Assembly: GCA_029861795.1 (NCBI GenBank)
Contig: JAOTYS010000215.1
Span: 1-7,913 of the forward strand
Source: Gammaproteobacteria bacterium
GTDB lineage: Bacteria; Pseudomonadota; Gammaproteobacteria; Arenicellales; JAOTYS01
DNA length: 7,913 nt
Direction: 5' to 3'
Part shown: positions 1 through 7,079 of the stretch, piece by piece
How positions within the stretch are numbered: position 1 is the stretch's first letter
Layout: every line of letters begins with the position of its first letter
The notes under the pieces: generated by a model
Told to the model about the DNA's origin: nothing
What the model saw: the letters and a program-made list of their open reading frames with translations, nothing else
The model's database searches: none
Position numbers and translations under genes: made by a program

Positions 1-23
1 CGCGGCAGCGCGATGTCTCCAGT

Positions 24-926
24 ATGCCCAACTCCCTTGGCACTCACATCGACGCATACCTTGATCACTTACGCAGTGAGCGCCAGCTTTCACCGCATAC
101 CGTAGAAGGATACCGGCGCGACCTCAGCAAGCTCATGAGCTTCTTTCGCGACGCGAAAGTCGCTGATTGGTCGCGACTGGACCCACGACAAGCACGTACC
201 TTTGTCGCACGACTGCACCACCAAGGCCTTTCAGGTCGTAGCATTCAACGCGTGTTGTCTGCGGCTCGAGGTCTGTCTCGTTATCTGCGTCGTGAGCATG
301 GTTTACGTTTCGATCCTTTCGGCTCGATCAGCGCACCCAAGAGCCCGAAGCAACTGCCGAACACCTTAAGCGTGGAGCAAGCGTCGTTGCTGGTGGCGGT
401 CGAATCTAACGATCCTTTGGCGGTTCGCGATCGAGCCATGCTTGAACTGTTGTACTCATCCGGATTACGGCTCGCCGAGTTGGTCGGCTTGGACCTGGGG
501 GACGTGGATCTGACGGGGGGTATCGTCAGGGTAATGGGAAAAGGTTCCAAGGAGCGTGTGGTGCCGGTGGGGCGCTATGCACTGCAGGCATGTAGGCAGT
601 GGTTAGGCTGCCGAGGGCGATTTGTGGACGCCGATGCCAAGGCATTATTTGTCAGCAAGCGCGGCGCGCGCATCGGCCCGAGAACCGTGCAACGCCGCAT
701 CCAATACTGGTCTTCGCGACAAGGCTTGAGTATGCCAGTGTATCCGCACATGCTGCGTCACTCCTTCGCCACTCATCTGCTGGAATCAAGTGGCGATGTA
801 CGCGCGGTGCAGGAACTGTTAGGGCATGCCGACATAGGTACCACCCAGATTTACACCCACTTGGATTTTCAGCATCTCGCAAAGGTCTACGACCAGGCGC
901 ATCCGCGGGCTAGGCGAAAGACATAA
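24..926 (+). CDS. xerC: Tyrosine recombinase XerC
   Basis: XerC acts with XerD at the chromosomal dif site to resolve chromosome dimers at division. The 300-residue product has the family's usual length. Residues about 5-95 form the SAM-like core-binding domain and about 110-290 the catalytic domain. The full active-site set is visible: R149 (in SGLRLAELVGL), K173 (MGKGSKER), H242 and R245 (HMLRHSFATH), H268 (LLGHA) and the nucleophile Y277 (TTQIYTHLD). The C-terminal stretch LDFQHLAKVYDQAHPRA is typical of XerC rather than XerD. The ATG at 24 aligns with the start of the E. coli protein, but I see no Shine-Dalgarno before it and the frame is open to the window edge, so a slightly longer N-terminus or translational coupling to an upstream gene is possible. 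In gammaproteobacteria xerC often follows dapF and a DUF484 gene; bases 1-23 are too few to test this. Confidence 0.96.
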   Translation: MPNSLGTHIDAYLDHLRSERQLSPHTVEGYRRDLSKLMSFFRDAKVADWSRLDPRQARTFVARLHHQGLSGRSIQRVLSAARGLSRYLRREHGLRFDPFGSISAPKSPKQLPNTLSVEQASLLVAVESNDPLAVRDRAMLELLYSSGLRLAELVGLDLGDVDLTGGIVRVMGKGSKERVVPVGRYALQACRQWLGCRGRFVDADAKALFVSKRGARIGPRTVQRRIQYWSSRQGLSMPVYPHMLRHSFATHLLESSGDVRAVQELLGHADIGTTQIYTHLDFQHLAKVYDQAHPRARRKT

Positions 927-954
927 GACCGCCATTGTATCGATCGTGTCATGA

Positions 955-968
955 TTGACCGTGATCAA
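955..968. promoter_or_regulatory. FNR/ANR-like binding site
   Basis: TTGACCGTGATCAA matches the known FNR/ANR consensus TTGAT-N4-ATCAA at nine of ten defined positions; the only difference is C for T at the fifth base. The Crp/FNR family controls responses to oxygen limitation. The centre is near 961.5, about 29 bp after xerC ends and about 340 bp before hppA. No good -10 hexamer lies at the usual 41.5 or 61.5 spacing, so its target is unclear and a chance match cannot be excluded. Confidence 0.35.
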
Positions 969-1123
969 ACTAACCTTAACCCGCAGACTGCGGGGATCGG
1001 CTGGCCGGGCTCCACACGATCCAAGATCATTTCAGTCTGCCTTCACCAACTCGGCCGATTATACCGATGCCGTGGCGCCTCACACAGCTGAAAATGGGTA
1101 GGTTTGCAACCACGATCCGTGTG

Positions 1124-1152
1124 TTGATATGTCGCAGCTAAATGATTATCCT
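1124..1152 (+). promoter_or_regulatory. Candidate sigma70 promoter for hppA
   Basis: TTGATA (1124-1129, five of six matches to the -35 consensus) is followed after exactly 17 bases by TATCCT (1147-1152, four of six matches to the -10 consensus). Transcription would start near 1159, giving a leader of about 150 bases that begins just before the long helix at 1168-1222. This is the best-spaced promoter-like pair I found in the region, but it is a visual match only. Confidence 0.35.
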
Positions 1153-1167
1153 GCCCCCTTTTTTGCG

Positions 1168-1222
1168 TCCCTTGGTAAGAACCTAAGTCAGTAGCTTTAA
1201 GAGCATAGTCCTTGCTAAGGGA
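1168..1222 (+). promoter_or_regulatory. Long stem-loop in the hppA leader
   Basis: TCCCTTGGTAAG (1168-1179) can pair along its whole length with CTTGCTAAGGGA (1211-1222), giving a 12-bp RNA helix with two G-U wobbles and no mismatch. The 31-base loop can form a smaller hairpin (GCTT 1194-1197 with AGAGC 1201-1204). No T-run follows on the plus strand, and the minus-strand continuation is A-rich, so it is not an intrinsic terminator on either strand. I do not recognise it as a known riboswitch class. It may stabilise the mRNA or regulate hppA. Confidence 0.4.
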
Positions 1223-1298
1223 GAACGCTTACTGTCACTGAGTAGTCCGCGCTTCGCGAATCTCAAGTCGAAGGAAATCAATCAATAGGCAAAGATTT

Positions 1299-1308
1299 AG
1301 GGGGGGGC
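1299..1308 (+). promoter_or_regulatory. Ribosome binding site with an eight-G run before hppA
   Basis: An A followed by eight consecutive G (1300-1307) and one C lies directly before the hppA ATG at 1309. AGGGGG at 1299-1304 can pair with the 16S anti-Shine-Dalgarno at about four bases' spacing. The homopolymer makes the register ambiguous, and the tract is of a kind that can change length by slippage, which would alter spacing and so translation. Confidence 0.6.
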
Positions 1309-3318
1309 ATGGCACCGATCGCTTTAATACCTACGATCCTAGGTGTTCTTGGTTTGTTCGCCGCACTTTACATATTCCGCTTGGTCAAGGCGTATCCCGA
1401 GGGCACCGGTAAAGTCTCGGAAATCGCCCGTTTGATCCATAAGGGGGCAATGGTATTCATGCGCCGCGAGTACACCGTGCTAGGCATATTCGTCGCCATT
1501 GTTATGGTGTTGATTCTGTTTTCACCGCTGGGGTGGCGAACGGCGTTCGCGTTTTTGGTGGGTGCCCTGGCGTCGGCCAGCGCTGGCTACATCGGCATGT
1601 ATACCGCCACCCAAGCCAATGTCCGTACTACCACGGCGGCGCGCGATCACGGTGCACCCACCGCGCTAACCGTAGCCTTTTTCGGTGGATCGATTATGGG
1701 TTTGTGTGTCGCTTCCATGGGCTTGCTGGGTCTGGGTATTTTATACCTTCTGTTTGGCGGCGATCCAGAGACCGCCCATGTGATTCATGGTTTTGGCATG
1801 GGTGCTTCTTCGGTGGCGCTGTTCGCACGTGTTGGCGGCGGTATTTTTACCAAGAGCGCGGATGTGGGCGCGGATCTGGTCGGCAAGATCGAGGCCGGTA
1901 TCCCTGAAGACGATCCGCGTAATCCCGGAGTGATTGCGGACAACGTGGGGGATAACGTTGGTGACGTCGCTGGGATGGGTTCGGACATTTTCGAGTCCTA
2001 TTGCGGCGCGATGATTGCGACCATCGCCATAGCGTCAACCATGACCATGACCGCTCTAGGTGGGCTGGGAAGTCGTGAGAGTATGATGTTTTTGCCTCTG
2101 GCGCTCGCCTCAGTCGGGTTAATTTGCTCCGTAGGTGGTATTGCGCTAGTGCGTAGATATTCGAGTAAATCCCCGGAGATCGCGCTGCGTATTGGCACTA
2201 TCGGCGCCTCAGTCTTGTTCATCATTGCCGCATTGATAGTGATCGCCATCGCAGGGATCAGCAGCAAGGTCTGGGGCGCTGTGCTGGTGGGGGCGGTCGG
2301 CGGTATCGTCATCGGTCTGATTACCGAGTATTACACCGCAGGCAGGCCCGTTCGCAAGATCGCTGAAGGCGGTGAGACCGGACCCGCCACGGTGATGATC
2401 GCCGGGCTAGCTATTGGCATGCAGTCAGTGGTGGTGCCGGTGCTTGTGATCTGCGCAATCATTCTTATTGCCAGTCAGCTTTCCGGACTTTATGGAGTCG
2501 GTATTGCTGCAGTGGGTATGCTTGCAACTGTTGGTATTACTATGGCCATCGATGCCTATGGTCCAGTAGCCGACAACGCCGGTGGAATTGCGGAGATGGC
2601 GGGGCTTGGCGAAGAGGTCCGCAAGATTACCGACTCTTTAGATGAGCTGGGAAATACCACGGCAGCGATAGGCAAAGGTTTTGCCATCGGAGCGGCAGCG
2701 CTAGCGGCACTCGCGATTATCAGCGCGTTCATTGAAACGGTCTCTTTTCACGTTCCGGATTTCACTTTGAGGATCAGTAATCCCGTGGTGCTTGCGGGCA
2801 TGTTTCTTGGTGGTATTTTCCCGTTTCTGGTGAGCAGTCTGACCATGACTGCCGTGGGCGATGCGGCGTTTGACATGATCAAAGAAATACGCCGCCAGTT
2901 CAAAGAGATCCCGGGTCTGCTGGAAGGCAACGCCGAGCCCGATACCGAACGCTGTGTGGACATTGCTACCCAAGCGGCGCTGAAACGCATGATTGCCCCT
3001 GGGGTGTTGGCTGTCTCTGCGCCAGTGGTCGTTGGATTCGCGTTAGGTCCCCAGGCGCTGGGAGGGATGCTAGGCGGGGCATTGCTGGGATGTGTCCTGC
3101 TCGCGTTGACCATGGCCAACGCCGGCGGCGCCTGGGACAATGCCAAGAAATATGTGGAACGTGGAAACCTGGGCGGTAAGGGTTCCGATGTTCACAAGGC
3201 TACCGTGGTCGGCGATACCGTGGGCGATCCGTTCAAAGACACGTCAGGACCGTCAATGAATATCTTGATCAACGTGATGGCGATCGTCAGTTTGGTGATC
3301 GCGCCGTTGCTCGGGTAG
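1309..3318 (+). CDS. hppA: Membrane-bound ion-pumping pyrophosphatase, K+-dependent type
   Basis: This integral inner-membrane enzyme couples hydrolysis of PPi to Pi with pumping of H+ (Na+ in some relatives), and can run in reverse. The 669 residues fit the bacterial family and about 15-16 hydrophobic segments span the length. The substrate site is intact: [11 protein letters not shown] (185-195), D201/D202, D211, D215 and D219 in [12 protein letters not shown]226 and E229 (SDIFES), and the C-terminal D610, K613, K614, D636, D640 and D644 ([15 protein letters not shown]). [10 protein letters not shown] (448-457) has A452 and G455 where K+-independent members carry Lys and Thr, so K+ dependence is predicted. 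Whether the ion is H+ or Na+ I cannot settle; E229 is at a position also occupied by Glu in H+ pumps. The ATG at 1309 follows a G-rich ribosome binding site. Its likely partner gene, pfp, converges on it with a 24-bp gap. Confidence 0.96.
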   Translation: MAPIALIPTILGVLGLFAALYIFRLVKAYPEGTGKVSEIARLIHKGAMVFMRREYTVLGIFVAIVMVLILFSPLGWRTAFAFLVGALASASAGYIGMYTATQANVRTTTAARDHGAPTALTVAFFGGSIMGLCVASMGLLGLGILYLLFGGDPETAHVIHGFGMGASSVALFARVGGGIFTKSADVGADLVGKIEAGIPEDDPRNPGVIADNVGDNVGDVAGMGSDIFESYCGAMIATIAIASTMTMTALGGLGSRESMMFLPLALASVGLICSVGGIALVRRYSSKSPEIALRIGTIGASVLFIIAALIVIAIAGISSKVWGAVLVGAVGGIVIGLITEYYTAGRPVRKIAEGGETGPATVMIAGLAIGMQSVVVPVLVICAIILIASQLSGLYGVGIAAVGMLATVGITMAIDAYGPVADNAGGIAEMAGLGEEVRKITDSLDELGNTTAAIGKGFAIGAAALAALAIISAFIETVSFHVPDFTLRISNPVVLAGMFLGGIFPFLVSSLTMTAVGDAAFDMIKEIRRQFKEIPGLLEGNAEPDTERCVDIATQAALKRMIAPGVLAVSAPVVVGFALGPQALGGMLGGALLGCVLLALTMANAGGAWDNAKKYVERGNLGGKGSDVHKATVVGDTVGDPFKDTSGPSMNILINVMAIVSLVIAPLLG

Positions 3319-3342
3319 ACGTGCCGGTGAGTCAGCCTACGG
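3319..3342. other. 24-bp gap between convergent hppA and pfp
   Basis: Only 24 bases separate the two stop codons. The best dyad is a 4-bp GCCG/CGGC (3323-3326 with 3340-3343, overlapping the pfp stop), and no T-run flanks it. I see no convincing bidirectional terminator, so transcripts of the two genes may overlap at their 3' ends. Confidence 0.5.
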
Positions 3343-4608
3343 CTAGATCTCGAACTTGGTTCTTAGCTTTTTCGGCAGAGGTGTGTTCTTTAGCACTACG
3401 TAGTTAGGCAAGCCGTTTTTAAAGGGCGGATAGCTCTCGCCTTTGATCAGTGGCGCTAAGTAGTCGCGGCATCGCTTGGTGATGCTGAAGCCGTCCGTGG
3501 TAATGTAGTTTCTTGGCACCGTCTTCTCGACATTGGCCACTTTAGAAAGCTTGGTCATGCCGATCTTCCAACGATAAGGATTCTGTGATGTTCGGACGAT
3601 GGTTGTCATCACTGCATTGTGTCCTTTGAGCGCAAATTGAACCGCGGCTTTGCCCACTGCGTACGCCTGCTCCACGTCGGTTTTTGATGCGATGTGCCGC
3701 GCTGCGCGTTGCAGATAATCGGCTACCGCCCAATGGTATTTGAAACCTAGGCGGTTTCTCACTAGTTGCGCTACAACCGGGGCGGCCCCACCAAGCTGAG
3801 CGTGGCCGAAGGCATCTGTGGTGCCTGCCTGCGCTAGAAACTTACCTTGCTTGTTCCTTACCCCCTCAGACACTATTACCGCGCAATAGCTGTTGCGACT
3901 CACCGAAGCTTCCACGTGGGCCAGGAACTTAGCCTCATCAAATTCGATTTCCGGAAATAGGATCGCCTGAGGCGCATCGCCTGGTTTCTCAATTGCCAAA
4001 CCCCCGGCTGCAGCGATCCAACCCGCGTGACGTCCCATCACTTCCATGACAAATACCTTGGTCGAGGTCTTCGCCATTGAGACTACATCGAACGCCGCTT
4101 CGCGAATGGACGTGGCTACATATTTCGCTACTGATCCAAACCCGGGACAGTTGTCGGTCACTGGTAGGTCATTGTCGACGGTCTTAGGGATCCCGATACA
4201 CACGATGGAATAGCCCATGCGCTTACTGATCTGGGACACCTTGTGGGCGGTGTCCTGCGAGTCGTTGCCACCGTTATAGAAGAAGTAGCCGATATCATGG
4301 GCCTCAAACACCTCTATCAGCCTTTCATACTGCGCTCGGTCCTCGTCTAAACCTTTCAACTTGTAGCGACAGGAGCCGAAGGCCCCGCCTGGGGTGTGCT
4401 TGAGTGCGGCGATCGCACTCGCCGAGTCTTTACTGGTGTCGATCAAATCCTCGGTTAGGGCGCCGATAATGCCGTTACGCCCAGCATAGACCTTTCCAAT
4501 TCCACGCTTGTTGCTACGCGCAGTTTCTATTAGTCCGCACGCGGTGGCGTTGATTACTGCGGTGACACCGCCAGACTGGGCGAAAAATGCGTTTCTTGGT
4601 TTGGCCAT
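3343..4608 (-). CDS. pfp: Pyrophosphate-dependent 6-phosphofructokinase
   Basis: This cytoplasmic enzyme reversibly phosphorylates fructose 6-phosphate to fructose 1,6-bisphosphate using PPi. In several chemoautotrophs and methanotrophs related enzymes also act on sedoheptulose phosphates and can replace fructose bisphosphatase. The 421 residues suit the family. SGGVTAVIN (12-20) begins the fold. GGNDS (113-117) has Asp116 where ATP enzymes have Gly, and PKTVDND (141-147) has Lys142 where ATP enzymes have Gly; these two residues are the usual PPi-type signature. D145 is the predicted catalytic base and MGRHAGWIA (191-199) is the sugar-phosphate site. N115 is a variation on the more usual GGDD. 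The ATG at 4608 follows AGGGA (minus strand of 4613-4617) at four bases' spacing. The gene converges with hppA and diverges from the adenylate-kinase-like gene. Confidence 0.94.
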   Translation of the reverse strand: MAKPRNAFFAQSGGVTAVINATACGLIETARSNKRGIGKVYAGRNGIIGALTEDLIDTSKDSASAIAALKHTPGGAFGSCRYKLKGLDEDRAQYERLIEVFEAHDIGYFFYNGGNDSQDTAHKVSQISKRMGYSIVCIGIPKTVDNDLPVTDNCPGFGSVAKYVATSIREAAFDVVSMAKTSTKVFVMEVMGRHAGWIAAAGGLAIEKPGDAPQAILFPEIEFDEAKFLAHVEASVSRNSYCAVIVSEGVRNKQGKFLAQAGTTDAFGHAQLGGAAPVVAQLVRNRLGFKYHWAVADYLQRAARHIASKTDVEQAYAVGKAAVQFALKGHNAVMTTIVRTSQNPYRWKIGMTKLSKVANVEKTVPRNYITTDGFSITKRCRDYLAPLIKGESYPPFKNGLPNYVVLKNTPLPKKLRTKFEI

Positions 4609-4647
4609 GAGATCCCTACCCCGTTTTATTGCAATGAGCGCGATAGT

Positions 4648-4667
4648 GGGGATTCTCCCATATCCCC
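4648..4667. repeat. Inverted repeat upstream of pfp
   Basis: GGGGAT (4648-4653) and ATCCCC (4662-4667) form a perfect 6-bp inverted repeat around eight bases. A competing smaller hairpin GGGA-TTC-TCCC (4649-4659) shares the left arm. As DNA it could be an operator. As RNA in the pfp leader it could form either of two exclusive hairpins. There is no direct evidence for either role. Confidence 0.3.
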
Positions 4668-4752
4668 TCGATCTTCAACATCGGCGGATACCACCGAACC
4701 GGCTTGAAGTCAGCGGACTAGGCCCGCCCCCGTGCTCTCCAGCTGCGAGTAT

Positions 4753-4781
4753 TTGACCGGGGATGGCCGAGACGGTAGGGT
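4753..4781 (+). promoter_or_regulatory. Candidate promoter for the adenylate-kinase-like gene
   Basis: TTGACC (4753-4758, five of six to the -35 consensus) and TAGGGT (4776-4781, three of six to the -10 consensus) are 17 bases apart. Transcription would begin near 4788, leaving a leader of about 70 bases. The -10 is weak, so this is a tentative match. Confidence 0.3.
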
Positions 4782-4858
4782 AGCGCCCCGTCGCAGAGCA
4801 GTGACAGCGATTAAGGGACCTCGGATCCACTACCAATAACCTCGCAAAGAGACCCACA

Positions 4859-5875
4859 ATGCGAATCGTACTCTTGGGAGCCCCTGGTGCCGGCAAGCGA
4901 ACCCAGGCGGCGCTGTTGGCCGAAAAATACAACGTTCCTCAACTTCACTTAGAGCAATTGGTCGATGCCGCTATGGCCAGCGGCAGTGATGTTGGCAAGC
5001 AGATCAAGCACCACGTCGCTAAGCGAGAACCGCTACCCACCGAGGCGCTGATTAAGGTGGTGGAGCAGCGCTTCCGGGAGGCGGGCGCCAAGCGCGGATT
5101 TATCCTCAATGGGTACCCGCGTAGTATTCCCCAGGCACAGGAGCTCGATAACCGACTCACATGGTTTGGTCGACCGTTGCAGATCGCGCTGATGATGCAA
5201 GTCGATCTAAGCGCTATGACAAAGCGGTCACGGCGTCGAAGCGAGACAACGCTGCGCAATCAGCTGGCAACTTATGAGGATGAGATTCGGCCAGTGGTTA
5301 CCTATTACCGAGCTCAACAGAAACTGCGAACGGTGATTGCTGTCGGCAGTGTGGAAGAAGTCTTCCATAAGATCTGCGACATCATCGATACGGACATTCG
5401 GCCGCTGTCGGTGAAGGTCTTCGAGGTGCAGGATGTGCCCACCGCGGTCACTCCCGCTGCCAAGCCTGTGTCGGCTTTAGGAGAAGGGAGAGCCACGAAG
5501 GCCAAGGCTCAAAAGGCCGCTAGCGGGGCGGCCGGCAAGAAAAAGGCGGCTGTGGCCAAGAAGGTCGCTAAGGCGAAGCCATCGAAGAAAAAGCCTGTCA
5601 AGAAAAAACCCACTAAGAAGAAAAAACCCATTAAGAAGAAAAAACCCGCCAAAAAGTCGACTGCTGTTAGGAAAAAGATGACTAAGAAGACCGTGCGCAA
5701 AGCCTCAAAGAAAAGCTCTAAGGGGAAGAAAGCCGCCAGCAAGCGCAGCAGAAAGTCTGCGGTGGCAAAGAAGAAGACCAAAACCACTCGGGTAAAGCGC
5801 AAACCTGCGAAGAAAGTAGCGAAGAGGGCGACTAAGAAAAAGGCCAAGAAGAAGGCAACGCGTAAGCGGCGCTAG
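4859..5875 (+). CDS. Adenylate-kinase-like protein with lysine-rich histone-like tail
   Basis: Residues 1-178 align collinearly with adenylate kinase: P-loop GAPGAGKRTQ (7-16, K13 kept, the usual third Gly of GKG now R14), an NMP-binding region, GFILNGYPRS (80-89, R88 kept, Asp84 now Asn) and the helix around TLRNQLATYEDEIRP with YY149-150. Key differences are visible. The STGDMLR segment reads HLEQLVD (30-36), so Thr31, Asp33 and AMP-site Arg36 are lost. The LID is missing, since R123 runs almost directly into the RRRSETTLRN helix. Ordinary adenylate kinase activity is therefore doubtful. Residues about 211-338 contain roughly 54 Lys and 11 Arg with no acidic residue, including KKKP repeats (243-263), and resemble histone H1 or AlgP-type tails able to bind nucleic acid or polyphosphate. 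The start gives the canonical MRIVLLGAPGAGK, though the ribosome binding site is weak. The true adk is presumably elsewhere. A regulatory or nucleic-acid-associated role is inference. Confidence 0.8.
   Translation: MRIVLLGAPGAGKRTQAALLAEKYNVPQLHLEQLVDAAMASGSDVGKQIKHHVAKREPLPTEALIKVVEQRFREAGAKRGFILNGYPRSIPQAQELDNRLTWFGRPLQIALMMQVDLSAMTKRSRRRSETTLRNQLATYEDEIRPVVTYYRAQQKLRTVIAVGSVEEVFHKICDIIDTDIRPLSVKVFEVQDVPTAVTPAAKPVSALGEGRATKAKAQKAASGAAGKKKAAVAKKVAKAKPSKKKPVKKKPTKKKKPIKKKKPAKKSTAVRKKMTKKTVRKASKKSSKGKKAASKRSRKSAVAKKKTKTTRVKRKPAKKVAKRATKKKAKKKATRKRR
5614..5647 (+). repeat. 18-bp tandem repeat within the lysine-rich tail
   Basis: TAAGAAGAAAAAACCC occurs at 5614-5629 and again, identical, at 5632-5647, an 18-bp period encoding KKKKP units. 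A diverged related unit precedes it (around 5600-5611). The identity at DNA level, not only protein level, suggests recent expansion by slippage or unequal exchange, so tail length may vary among relatives. Confidence 0.65.
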
Positions 5876-5911
5876 CCAATCGACAAAAGTAAGCGTAGGA
5901 ATACCGGGGGG

Positions 5912-5937
5912 CGCCACCAGCTACCAGCAGGCTGGCG
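5912..5937 (+). terminator. Possible weak hairpin after the adenylate-kinase-like gene
   Basis: CGCC (5912-5915) plus AGC (5919-5921) can pair with GCTGGCG (5931-5937), leaving a three-base bulge and a nine-base loop; CCAG/CTGG (5925-5935) is an alternative. It lies 37 bases after the stop but is followed only by TTATAG, not a T-run. It could be a poor intrinsic terminator or a 3' stabilising structure. Confidence 0.25.
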
Positions 5938-5975
5938 TTATAGTGCAAGCGAATACAGCAAAGTTATAGCGATGT

Positions 5976-7033
<1,058 letters not shown>

Positions 7034-7079
7034 ACTTTTCGTTGAGAGCACCTACCAGTTTTTCCATCGGGAGTGACAA

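Larger units (their letters stand above)
927..1308. other. 382-bp non-coding region between xerC and hppA
   Basis: No credible coding frame is present. It contains, in order, an FNR/ANR-like dyad (955-968), a small perfect dyad CCGCA-GAC-TGCGG (981-993) with no following T-run, a candidate sigma70 promoter (1124-1152), a C5T6 pyrimidine run (1154-1164), a 12-bp helix with a 31-base loop (1168-1222), a compact CGCG-CTT-CGCG dyad (1248-1258) and the G-rich ribosome binding site of hppA. The length and structure suggest that hppA has its own regulated promoter and a long leader. This is inferred from sequence alone. Confidence 0.7.
4609..4858. other. Divergent intergenic region, pfp / adenylate-kinase-like gene
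   Basis: These 250 bases must hold promoters for both flanking genes. On the plus strand I see a possible TTGACC/TAGGGT pair. For pfp on the minus strand no well-spaced promoter stood out. A 6-bp inverted repeat lies at 4648-4667, about 40 bases upstream of the pfp start. A weaker dyad, GACGG (4771-4775) with CCGTC (4788-4792), would fall around the predicted start of the plus-strand transcript. No small gene is supported. Confidence 0.6.

Noticed and set aside
1..64. Tail of an upstream DUF484-type gene overlapping xerC.
   Set aside because: Other frames stay open into xerC, but too few residues are visible to identify a gene.
599..913. Alternative plus-strand frame of 104 residues inside xerC.
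   Set aside because: It overlaps the catalytic domain of xerC in another frame, with no recognisable motif.
981..993. CCGCA-GAC-TGCGG dyad as a terminator for xerC.
   Set aside because: The stem is only 5 bp and no T-run follows.
1080..1308. Fluoride riboswitch or another known riboswitch before hppA.
   Set aside because: I could not match the conserved core of the fluoride class or any other class I know; only an unclassified helix is supported.
4409..4416. GCGATCGC octamer resembling a HIP1-type repeat.
   Set aside because: I noted only this one occurrence of the octamer, inside coding sequence, so there is no sign of over-representation.
4508..4756. Plus-strand frame of 82 residues spanning the start of pfp and the divergent region.
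   Set aside because: Most of it is antisense to the pfp N-terminus, its composition is not protein-like, and no ribosome binding site precedes it.
5615..5650. A6 runs in the lysine tail as programmed frameshift sites.
   Set aside because: The A AAA AAC heptamer is not in the reading phase needed for slippage (codons run AAG AAG AAA AAA CCC), and the zero frame continues to a sensible basic C-terminus.
5509..5847. Minus-strand open frame of 112 residues, very rich in Phe and Leu, like a membrane protein.
   Set aside because: It is the antisense image of the AAG/AAA-rich lysine tail; such reverse frames read as TTC/TTT Phe by necessity. The plus-strand gene has clear homology at its start.
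5705..5917. A second minus-strand frame over the end of the lysine tail.
   Set aside because: It is a shadow of the basic tail with no ribosome binding site or family signature.
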